This document shows, in pieces, positions 24,501 through 36,500 of a DNA stretch of 64,000 nt (its first letter is position 1; every line of letters begins with the position of its first letter). The notes beneath the pieces were generated by a model. That model did not search any database and was not told where the DNA came from. It saw nothing but the letters and a program-made list of their open reading frames with translations. Made by a program: the position numbers and the translations under genes. The DNA comes from Tupaia tana (lineage: Eukaryota > Chordata > Mammalia > Scandentia > Tupaiidae), in assembly GCA_026018925.1 (NCBI GenBank), contig JAKSZU010000018.1:1984001-2048000 (forward strand), written 5' to 3'.

Positions 24501-27500
24501 TGCTGCGAGCAGGCGGCCTTCACCGGCCTGCCACGTCAGATTGCGCTGCAGGAATCCAAGGAGACCTGCCCAGTTCCACCCGCCACACCGTCTGCTCTCC
24601 CAGTTTGGATGATTTAGTTCAGTGTTTTTCATTTACATCTTAAAACTGTAATCATGGTACACATATAATTTCTATCACAAGCTTTTCTCACACTGCTTTT
24701 GTTTTATCATAGTGGCCTTTAATGGCTCCAGGGATGAGAGTGTGTGTCGACACTGTTTAAACCTAATCTCATATGCCTGCCCCCTACCCCTGCGTTCGTG
24801 TCCCTGGCCACTCCTTTCTGGTGACACAGGTGTCGAGGACAGGGCCTTTTCACACAACAGGCTGGGCCCAGCATCCTTGGTCTGGGGCAGCCCTGACCCA
24901 GCCCCCGGAGTGTGGCCTGGCTCCTCCGCTGTGAGTGCACAAGTGCTTGGGCCTGGAGTTTGAAATGCCTCTTTTATTTAAGAACAGCTGAATAACATTC
25001 ATCCGCTTTCCATGTTTTCCTGTCCAGATATGAGTCACTTCCTGCTCCTAATCCAGATGGGCCTTTTTCTTTTTGCCTTTTCCCATAAACCCTAATGTTA
25101 CTCTGTCCTGGGACATTTAAGTATATGTTGTTACCTTGTGGCTAGGGACAGTACTGACCACACTTGTCTGTGTCCATTGACGTGGTATATTCTAGTGTCT
25201 TAACAATATAGAAGGTCTGAATTGGAGTGAAGTCATTGTGGGCAAGCTTTTAAAAATACTGCTCCAGAAAAACATGTGAGCTGACAGCCTGGCTAAGGAG
25301 GTCTGACCCAAGTGGGAGCTGTGCCCAGCACGGCCCTCCAGCCCAGCCTGCACTGTGGCCCATGCTTTGTTTTGCCAGAAAGGAAATAAACATTCTTATT
25401 TTTGTTAGAGTAATTCCTTCCTGTGAGGTGCTATTTTAGTCTTAAAATGCTCTACACCGAAAATACTAATATTTCCCATACGCGTATTTCCCATATTTCA
25501 GTGCGTCTCAACCCTGGGGCAGCTGCCTTAACGCAGGGAGGCTTTCAGGGGTGCGAGGCAGGTGGGGGCCCGTCTCGCCACCAGGCTGTCCCCTCCAGCC
25601 TCTGTCTCCTTCATTTAGCACAGAGCAGGATCTCAGCAGTGTGCAAGGGCCCTTCACAGAGAGTGTGGGAAATGCCTGATACAAAAAACCACTCATGGAT
25701 TTCAAAACCTTTGTCGTAAAATAAACTGGTACTTTAATTCCATTTCCCACAAACTTTTGAAATCTCAGCATATTTTGGTGAACGACGGTGCTTTGGGCAG
25801 GGGTCAGCAAGCCTGCTGTGCAGAGATCTCGAGTCAGTGCTTAGGGCTCTTGGAGCCCTTTCTGCCTCATGTGCTTACCCCACCACAGTGGGCAGATGCA
25901 GATGCTGTGTCTGGGGCCAGGTGAGCCGTTCACACACATAGGAAAGGCGGCCTGAGAGCTACGGCTGGCTTCTGAGCGGGAACCACGACGGCGCTGCCAG
26001 CTTCACAGGGCAGCCGGACACAAGGGGATGCTGCTTTCATTCCGTCTTCATTGATTTTAAGTTATGCTCTCACTGTGGGTAGTGGCCCTGGTATTTGACA
26101 GTGCAGGTTTAAAGCCCTCTCCAAAGTTTGCCACACAGAGCAGTCACATGTCTGGGGACGTGCTGGGACTCAGTTGGCAGAATATGTTTGTTTGGGTGGG
26201 GGGATTGGTGGGCTCGACCTCTCTGATGGAGTTAGCTGTGACCCTGAACTGGTCTTAGATTTGTTTATTTAAAGAATTAGATTGGGAGCAGCAGTTAGCA
26301 TAATGGCTATGTTGCTGGACTCCCATATAGCCGACCGTGGTTCGAGTCCTGGACCTAGTGGCTTAAACTCACACCAGGTGCGTGTGCGTGTGTGCCCAAG
26401 ATCCTGAGAGGAGAATGGAGAAGGGATTGCAGCATGGCCATCCCCCCAGGGGGTGATTTCTCGCTTTCTGTCTCTCTGTCTGTCTCTGTCTTTCTGGTGA
26501 GCACATGCGCCCTATAGCAAAAACCTCTCCAAAAAAAAAAAAAAAAGAATTATTTTATTTAATTTTATTTATTTATTTTAATTTGACCAGAGAAGGACAG
26601 TGAGAGAGAGAGAGAGAGAATGTGAGAAAGCAAGCCGCCAGGTCCAGAACTTGGACCACAGTCAGCAATGTGAGAGTCTAACATCCTTAACCACTACGCC
26701 TCCTGGTGGCCATTAGGTTTATTTTTTTAAGGGTAGGAAATGGGAGGAGAGAAAATGGAATGTAAATCCAGCTTTTTTGTCTGTTAATGGGCTAAAGATG
26801 CAAAGACAAGTGGTACCCTGTGGTTTTATGTAAATTTTTTCTAATCTTTTTGGGCAAATTTTTATTAATCACATGTGACTTCCTTTAGACCAATACTGCT
26901 CTGCAGATTCAGGCAGCTAGTGTAAGTTGCTTTTATTGCCATGCAGATGACAGCTCATGGAACGGTTTCTGCGTGTCTAAAGGTCACCTTGTTCACTCAG
27001 ATTGGCTGCTCTCTATAGGGGAGGGGTTCTGTGGCCAAAAAAAATGGGTAATCATTGTTTTAAAAACCTATTTTCTGCAATACTTCTCAAAGCCTTTAAT
27101 TTGCTGATGTAATTAACAGCTGCAAGAAGGGGTCTTTGCGAACTTGTTGAATATGCACCTTTTGGAGGGTGACCCTGAGCATCTTACAGAACTGGCTTCC
27201 TTGGAGGAGACTTTGGGAAATGTGGTGTGGCAGCTCAGGAGCAAGGGCGTCTGCAGGAAGTGTCACAGTGCAGATCTGAGAGATGGTGCTGAGTGTTTGA
27301 CATGGGACCCAGTTGCAGAAATACCCATAGCACACTGCCCAGGGGCCTCTGGAAGAGTGAAGGTAGCCAGAAGGCATGTGAAAGCCTGTCTTCCTTCACT
27401 GGGGTCTTTCCTGGTGTCCCTAACAGGTGGGGTGTGTGACCATCTGTGCCTGTGACAGTGCAAGAGCTCGACTAGTTGTTAGGTATCGTCTCGAGAAGCA

Positions 27501-30500
27501 GTAGTCTCAAGTTAGAAGTAGGACATGCACACTTGCTGTCTCTGGGAGCGGAGGCCATGGCGTGCTGGATAATGTCTTGTCTTGGATATGGAAACAGAGC
27601 TTCAAGCCTGAGTGAGTCATTTTATGTTTGAGGAGAAGGCACACTGGCTTAAAGGAAGGAAAGTCTGTGGGCCAGGCAGCCTGAGAGATCTCGGGGACGC
27701 CTAGTCTCTCCGTCCCAGTCGCCTGGTGCTGCATTGTCTGCTCCTCAGAGACAGTTGCCTTCAGCCTTTGCCCAGTTCCGCCTAGAGCTGCCCTCTGATT
27801 TCTGCCATGCCTGCCCTGTGGGAATGCATTCTGTTGACAGAGACGCACAGGAGAGGCTGTCCTGGAGAAGCACTGTCCAGGCAATCCCAGTAGAGAGCGC
27901 TGCTTCTCGTAGAGCAGAGCAGACCCCTGCCCGCTCTGAGGCCTGGCGCCGGAGCCTGGCGCCGGGGCTGCTACAGGCCTGTCAGTGCTCATGTGTGCTC
28001 GTGGAGACGCGGGTGCTCAGCCCAGGCCGCCCCGGTCTCCCTTGCCCGCCTCGCAGGTGCTGCCCGCGCTCTCACTTGCGAGGCTGCCTGCATTGTGCTC
28101 CGCTCCAGTCTCCAGTTCTGGGTGGGACTGAGTCTCGCGTGGAGAATTGCTGAACTATCGAATGCTAAATAACCATGTGTATACTGCACGGTCTTATTTC
28201 ATTTTTATAATTTTGTTTTTTGTTTTCTGTTTTTTGTTTTACTTTTACAGTGAGTGTTGAAAAGATAGACCTGAAGGGATTATCACACACAAAAAATGAC
28301 AGGAATGTTGAATGTTCCTTTGAGGTAAGATGCTAAGTTTTTTTTTTTTCCCTTTCTCCTCTAAGAGATAGGAGGAACACATTTCCATGAATAGGTACTT
28401 TTATTTATCCAAGTGAAATAGCTGCCTTTTTGCAAAGCTCTGTGCAGTGCCACGTGAGAGCGCAGGGCTGGCCACATGTGGCCACCTTCACAGTGGGGGT
28501 GGGTGCTTCCTGCTTGATGGCTGCGGCCCTCACTCACTGCCCCACACCTGGGGCAGGGCCGTGGCTGTGGGCAGCCTGGAGTCGACGGTTCCGTCTGTTA
28601 GTGGCTGAACTTCCCTGTGCCCCGTCTGCATCCAGCAGAGGGAGGATATTAATAGGACACAGCTTGGGGGATGCTGGGAGCATGAGCGAGCCTGCCCGTG
28701 CAGCGCCGAGCACAGTCCGGAATGGTAAGTGCCTTTGATGAGCTTTCTGTGTCTTCTTCACATGTACTCGGCGACAGACGTGCCTTGGTCCTAGCCAGGA
28801 GCAGTGTGGCGGTGCGCTAGGTCCAGTAGGCGGTCACTAGAGCTTGGTGGAGTGAACTTGTGAGAGTGACAACGCACTGCATGTTAGGGCAGGGACCTGC
28901 TGGGTGCTCAGCCCACCTGAGCTCACCTCTCTCACTTTGGGTGCCCAGGGCTGAGCCGGAGTTGCCATGGCAGCTGTGCCCCCCGCACTGTCCAGCCGAG
29001 GCTCCTCCAGCTTCCTTGGGACAGCGCTAGCTCGTGGCCCTTGGCCTCGTGATCCAGGATGACAGCGAGGGCTCCCGTCCTCACGGGTGCATGTCAGGCA
29101 GCAAGGTGCTGGGTGAAGAAGGGGAAGACCACATTTTATCCTCTTTAAGGAGCATTTCTGATAGCCACCCTGGAGTGTTGTTGGCCCCAAGCCTTTGGCT
29201 GAGAAGAGGTAGGGAGAGGCGTCCTGCTACATGTCTCCAGCTGGCCAGCAGGGCCTGTCCCTGCCTGCGGTGCTGTTAGGTTCTCCTTCGACCACATGCC
29301 TCACTGAGCCCCCCGGGGGGCAGTCTGTGCCCACACTGCTGGGAGCATCTGTTGCAGTTGAGGCTGTGGCGGCGTGAGGATTGTCACTCTGTGCAGGCGA
29401 TGGAATTTTTAAAGACCGAAGTGACACCAGAATACCTCAGCACTTTGACTGCCAGGGGATAGCACCTCAGTGCGGTGGAGATGCACCGGGCCCCAGGGTG
29501 CGATGTGCCCTCCCATAGTGTGAGGGAGACGCTTGCTTGTGACCACTGGATGGGATCTCAAGAGCTGCAGAAGCCCCAGGTCCCAGTGTCATCAGGGTTG
29601 GGCCATCCTAACAGGCCTTGGGGGTCCTGGTGACACCGCAGGGCCTCTGGCCTGGAGTCCAGCGGTGGCCTGTGGCCCTCACTCTGCGCTCGCTGTCATC
29701 TCTCACAGAGCACAGTCTCTGCAGGACCTGCATACTCTGGAAGGCTGGCCTCACTGGAGGGCATCTGTCCCCTTCTCTAGTTACCCCGGGTACAGGGGCC
29801 ATGAAGAGCTGGGCGACTGAGTGCCTGGGGCCCTCCCATAGGCAGTGAGGGCCAAGACCGGGGAGGCCCCCAAGCCCAGCAGTTGTCCTCATGCGTCCCA
29901 TGGCCCTGCACACATGGGGAGGAGAGGCAGAGGCTGGTCTCGGGCCGGCCCGCCATGCTGTGCCCGCGCTCCACTTTGGACGCTTTCCCCTGGTGGTGGA
30001 ACTGGTGTCAGGGACTTCAGAGCTCCGACTTTCTGGGACGCTTGTTTCCTGCTGTGGGGCTGGGCAGTCATGCTCCGGCTGTCATCCCCGCTCCCCCGCA
30101 GTCCAGGTCACTTGCTTTGTCCCGACTCAGCGTGTCCTGGACTTCCTAGGCCAGGTTGTGCCTGATAGGTGGTCATCTTAGGCGAGGGGCGGCTGTCACA
30201 TCAGCATTTGAAAGTTGGTTGTCGTCCTCACAAACGCTGCCCCTTTGCACAGCGCGCACCACCGTCGTGTGCGGGCACCGCTGGGGAGCTGTGCCCTCTG
30301 CCGTAAGGAGGTGGCTGCAGAGTGGTGGTGGTTGTGTCGGGCGTGGCCTCCTGGCAGCCTCCAGGTGTACAGCCGCTGCAGCTTCACAGCTGGCAGTCAG
30401 CACGGACTGGCCGCAGGTGCAGGTGGTGAGCGGGCGGCTTCCTGGGGTTCTTTTTTTTTTTTGGAGAGATTTTTTGCTATAGGGCGCGTGCGCTTGCCAG

Positions 30501-33500
30501 ACAGACAGAGAGAGACATAGAGACAGAAAACGAGAAATCACCCCCCAGGGGGGATGGTCACACCGCAATCCCTTCTCCTTCATTCTCCTCTCGGGATCTT
30601 GGCCACGCACGCACACGCGCCTGGCGTGAATTTTAAGCTACCGGGTCCGGGACGTGAACTGCGGTCGACTACGTGGGAGTCCAGTGACATAGCCATTACG
30701 CTAACTGCTGGTTCCCCTGGGGTTCTTAAACATGCTATCTTTCTCTCGGCCTAAATGACCACGCCGGGGGTTTCCCTGGAGGTCTGTTGTTTGATCTCTC
30801 TCTTTCTCCCTCTCCCCCCACCCCCACCCCCATTTCTCTGTCTGTTTGTCTTTCTTTTTTAAAAAAATTCATGGTGGAATACATGCATGCATGCGAGAAT
30901 GAGAGCGAGAGTGGGGCACTGTCCATGGGGTCTGGTCATGCCATTGCCCCCTACTTCCAGACTGTTAGCCCACCAGATCCCGGGCACCCACACTCACGCC
31001 TGGTATGTGTGCTGGTGAGCAGGCCAGGGATTTGAACCTGTGCCACGTGGGATCTAGTGTCTCTTGAGTAGCACATTGCCACTGCTCCAAGGAGCCAGCC
31101 CAAATTTTCCTGCTTTAGAATTCGAGTCAATTCTAAGAGATGTATGGAAAAAACTAGAGTAATCAAAACAATTTTGAAAAGAAAACCTTGGGGGCCAGGA
31201 GGTGGTGTGGAGGTTAAGGCAGCTGGAGTCCACCTGGCCAACTCTGCCAGGGCTGATTTCTCACCTACCCCCTCTCTAGTGAGTGCATGCACGCTATAGC
31301 AATCTTCTTCTAAAGAAAGGAAGAGAAGGGAAAGAAAGAAAAGAGTTTGGAAGACTCACACTACTTGAATCAGAACTTCATTTTCTCTTTTTTTAAGAAA
31401 AAAAATTTTTTAAGAGATTTTTTGCTATAGGTTGTGTGTGCCTGCCGAAGACGCAAAGAGACACAGAAAGCAAGAAATCCCCCCCCCCCGGGGGATGGGC
31501 ACGCCACAGTCCCTTCTCCATTTTCCTCTCAGGATCTTGGGCATGCACACACACGAGCCTGGCGTGTTTTAAGACACTGAGTCTGGGACTCGAACCACGG
31601 TCAGCCACGTGAGACTCCAGCGACATAACCATTATGCCATCTGCTGGTCCCCAGGACTTCATTTTCAACCTCAGGTTGGTCACACTATGGTGTTGCTGCA
31701 GGAAGCACGGCAGAGTCGAGGACAGAAGGGAAACTGCAGAATCTGACTCCTGAGGGCACATGGACAAAGACCATTCGCGGTGGAGGGTGGTCTGGTCACA
31801 GCGGATTCTGGAAGACACCATGTGCAGAAACCAGAGCACTGACTCAGACCTCCCCTCATGCAAAAGCTAGCTCCGGGGTGGCATGGTGGTTACGGTGGCT
31901 GGGTCCTACATAGCTGATCGTATGGTTTGAGTCCCGGACCTAGCAGTTGAAAACACACAGTCACGTGTGTGCGCGCCAAAGTTCTAAGGGAACAGAAAAG
32001 AGACTGGCGTGGCTGTCCTCCCCGCCCCCCACCCCGGGTGCTTTTCTCACCCCTCTCCTTTTATTGCTGCTCGGCATATTCCCAGCAGCAAAATTTTAAA
32101 AAGAAAAGAAAATATTAACTCAAAATTGATCATAGACCTAAATGTAAAACCAAACACTTAGAAAGCACAGAAGAGAACTTGGTGATTTAAGCAAGGTAAA
32201 GTGTTCTTAGAGACAGTATCCGTAGAAGACAGACGACAGACTGGGCTTCATCGGATTCAGAGCTTGCTACCTGGGAGGCACCCTGCACCGAGTGGAAAGG
32301 GAAACAGAGGGCAGGAGGAAATGTCTGCGGGTCTCACGTTCGGTAGGGGATTTGTATTCCAAACTTCATGCTAGGAAAACAACCATCCAAAAACGGGGAA
32401 AGGTCTGGACAGACAGTACCGTGGAAGCTGTGTGGAAGCAGAGAGGCACGAGCGGGCAGACGCTGTGCACCGTCCACCTCAGGGAGGCGCCATCAAAGCT
32501 GCGGAGCAGACTCCGCCCCCGGAGCTGGCGTCTCACACTGCTGCTGGGGGTGTGAGATGGTGAACTCCTTTGGAAGACAGTTTGGCAGTTGTTTCTCCTG
32601 TGACCCTGCCTTCCTTCTGACCAGGACAGTCAGGGTCTTCCCGTACTGTGATGACCCCTCCACCACCGTCAGCCTGCATGGCTCTGGTGTCACACGGCAG
32701 CGCCCTGCCACCTGTGCCACCTGTGCCACCTGTGGGGCCCTTTCCCTTACCAGAGGGGGAGAGAGGAGAAGGGAGGCAGAGAGAGGTACCTTTTATGGAC
32801 AGGGTCTCCTTGTGTCAGACCCCCCTGCCAGCCTCCCAGTCCTGCAGGACTGTAGGCCCTCATAACTGCACCCAGCCTTTTAGGTCGGCCTGGGACAGCC
32901 TGTGCTGCTGCTCCGTGCAGCGTCCGGCGTGCAAGCCCCGTCGGCAGCTTCTCTCTGGAGCACGCACCTGTGGCATGCCCCGTTAGTCCTATGCCTGGCA
33001 TTCACCGAGGGCAGTTGCTGTGTGTGGTCATACAAATGTGTACATGCAGCTTTCTTTGTGACAGCCCCGACTGCACACAGCCCGGCTGTCCAGCCACGGA
33101 GTGGACCCACTCCTGCTCCATCCTTGCCACGGAATCTGCCTGCCAACCAAAGGCGGGCTGTGGTGCGACGGTCTCCGTGTGTAAGAGAAACCAGGCCTCT
33201 CCTTCCGGAAGGAGAGGGCACGCGTGGGAGCCGTCGCAGGTCTGTCTACGTACAGCTCTCGCGCCTGTGAGCTGACCTGCCGTGACAGGAAGCACATCGG
33301 TGATCTTTTGGGTTTCGGCCAGGAGGGACAGTGCAGGCACACTTCGGCACCCCGGCCGGGCGCCGCGCTGCTGGCCATTCCCTAATAGAACTGTTCCAGA
33401 AATCACTCAAAGGCTTTATCCATAGAAGCTTACTAACAAAAACTAAAATGAAGTGTCCTGGAAATAAGTTGTCTTTTGCCAACGGAAGTAAGTAGCCATT

Positions 33501-36500
33501 AACCCGTGACCCGACAGTAAAGCGCTTGAGGAATGCTCTCCAGGGTGCGAGGGCGCAGCCTGCCAGCAGCAGCTGGAGGAGTCAGAGGAGGAGTAGCTGC
33601 CTCTCCCTGCCCTGCCGCTTCTCTCTGCCCGTCTCTCTCTAGTTCTAGTTGTCACGCATCATCGTTGCCGAGAAACGGCACTGTTTTACCGGGATGTCAG
33701 TGACCAGGTGAGGCTGATTTCAGGACGCACGCGTCTGCTCATTCCAGGGAAGCTGGGCTCCTGTTCCCATGCGTGCGTCCCGTTTCCGCCGAGACGGTGT
33801 TGCAGGCTGCTGGCTACTGAGGAGGTGGAATCGGTAGGCAGGAAGCAGAGGGCAGTCTGTGAGACGCGAAGTTAGCGGGTAACTGTGTGCATGCACAGCA
33901 CCTGCACCCCACCAGCTTCCCAAATCACTGCTAAGAAACGTAAATAACCAAAATTTTATAAGAATGAAATTAGTCAACTTAAAAAAACTATTTTTATTTT
34001 ATGTTTTATTTTGCCAGAGGATGCATGCACTTGCCAGAGAGAGCGGCAGAGAGAGAGATCTCTTCAGAGAGAGTCAGAGAGACAGAGAGATTTACAGAGA
34101 GAGACAGCCCTCCTCAGAGGCGTTGTGGGGCTGTAGCTCCTCCTCTTTCATTGCTCCCGGTGATGAGAATTTGGGGCACATGTGCTAAGTGCCTAGCATT
34201 GTTCTTCAGGCTGCTGGGGCTGAGTTTCATTTTCTTTCTTTTTTTTTTTTTTTTTTAAGTTTTTGCTATAGGGCATGTGTGCTCGCCAGACAGAGAGACA
34301 GAGACAGAAGGCGAGAAATCACCCCCCAGGGGGGATGGCCACGCTGCAATCCCTTCTCCTCCATTCTCCTCTCTGGATCTTGGGCATGCACGCACGCACA
34401 CGTGCCTGGCGTGAGTTTAAGCCACCAGGTCTGGGACACGAACCGCGGTCGACTACGTGGGAGTCCAGTGACAAAGCCATTACGCTAACTGCTGGTCCCG
34501 GGGCTCAGTTTCAAACCCAGCCACGTGGGATCTGGCTCCCTCAACCACTAGACCTTAGAGCTGACCCAGTTATTTATTTATTTTAAAGGTTTTATTTTAA
34601 TTTAACTTTTTTTTTTGGAGAGGTTTTTGCTATAGGGCGTGTGCACTTGCCAGAAAGAGAGAGACAGAGAGACAGAAAGTGAGAAATCACCCCCTGGGGG
34701 GATGGCCACACCACAATTCCTTCTCATCTATTCTCCTCTCAGGATCTTGGGCACGCATGCACACACGTCCGGCATGAGTTTAAGCCACCGGGTCCGGGAC
34801 TTGAACTGTGGTTGACTACATGGGAGTCCAGCAACATAGCTATTATGCCATCTGCTAGTCGTGATTTAACTTTATTTATTTTTATTTGACCAGAGAGGGA
34901 CAGAGTAGGGGGGCGGGGCAAGTGGGAAAGCAAGCCACCAGGTCCAGGGCTCGAACTGTGGTTGGCCATGTGGGAGTCCAACACCCTTAACTACCACACC
35001 ACTTGCTGGCCCTGGTAATTTTTTTTAATTCAAAGATCTTTTGGTATTGAGAAGATAGTACAAGAAAGGAGCCAGCCAGTGGCATGGCGGTCAGGGCAGC
35101 TGCATCCCACGTGGCCTACCCCGTGGTCAAGTTCTGGACCAGAGGCTTAAAAATCACCAGGTCCCCGTGTGCATGCCTGCAAAATCCTGAGAGGGGGACG
35201 GAGGAGAAGGGGTTGTGGTGTATGGCCTTCCTTCTAGGGGCGATTTCTTACTTTGCCTCTTTCTCTCTTTTCCAAGTTCATTGTTAAGAAACTGAAATAA
35301 CTAAAATTTTATAAAAATGAGTTTAGTTCATTTTAAGAGTGTGTGAGCACATACATCCTTATAGCAAAAAAAAAAAAAAAGAAAAGAAAAAAAGTTTTCT
35401 TTACTTATTACCCATGATCAGGGAACGGGAAGGGAAACCGGAAGCGCCCCCAGCCCCGGGAGTACCGCCGTGACGTCCTGCAGGTCCGCGGGGAGGGTGC
35501 AGAGCACCTCGTAGCAGACACCCCTCGTTACCCAGACGTTTCATTGATCTCTTTTCTTTTTAAAGTTTAGTTTTCATCTGAAAGCAGTATTACTGTTCTG
35601 AGTGTTTTATTGTATATTAGCAAACAACAAGTTTTGGCAACCATTTTGCGTTTTTGTTTTTATCAGATATAAATGTACCCACACAGCTTAAAGAGTTCCA
35701 CACTTCACAGGACACGACGTGTAGGAGGGAGTGTCGCTTTTGACGTTTGCCCTCACGGCTATGGGAGAGACCATGACCGTGGGAAGGTTCCCCGTCAGAA
35801 TCACATGGTAGAGTCGGTCCTAGTGCGTTTCCTCTCTTGCCCAACATCTGTCTTTCCCGGAGCGTGCGTGTGCGTGTGCGCCCGCCTTACCGACAAGCGC
35901 TTAGACCGCTCCACTCCTCAGGTCCTCTGCTGTCCACACCCTCTGGTTACACTCAGCTGTGCATGGCGGCCTGTGGACTTGTCTCGGGACCCCGGGCTGG
36001 CCGAGCCTACGTGCCCACCTCCCAGCTTGGGTACCTGCCCTTGGGTTACAAGTGTTTCTGTTACCCTTGTTTTTAGCGGTTGCTCTAGTAGCTTCAGGAG
36101 GGTCCTTGGGAGGCATGGTTCTTGAGCTTCCTGTCTGTACGCTGTCCGCCAGGACACTTGGCAGGTAGCAGGTCTTGGCAAGACGTGGTTCGAAATCGAG
36201 AGCGTGGCCCACTTGGTGCCCGCTCATGTGGGGGTGCAGGGGGCGTGCCTCTGCCGTGGCGAGTGCTGAGCATCTGTTGGGTCGTGCTAGGGCTTCCTCT
36301 GAAGCCCGGCACCTGCGTTTTTGGGGGTGCGTGCTGCGTGGGCTCCGTCTCGTCCCATGGCGTGGAGACCACGAGCTCTTTGATCTGCAAACTCGGGTCC
36401 GCGCCTCTGGGGACCGGCTCTATTTTCCCTGCTTTGTTTTCTCATTCTAAAACCCTCGCTGTCCGCATGTCGGATCTTCAGACGGTTCTTTCCGTGCTCT

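Larger units (their letters stand above)
9599..28250 (+). other. ZCCHC14: ZCCHC14 intron, 18.7 kb
   Basis: GT-AG intron (gtgagt to acttttacag), the longest complete intron in the window. It contains about twenty SINEs, an L1-like fragment, the CpG-rich 29-bp minisatellite and one short inverted-terminal-repeat element. No additional exon with conserved protein similarity was recognised inside it. Confidence 0.9.

Noticed and set aside
27096..27455. Overlapping 93-aa (-) and 103-aa (+) ORFs
   Set aside because: No domain, splice signals or repeat-independent support; treated as chance frames.
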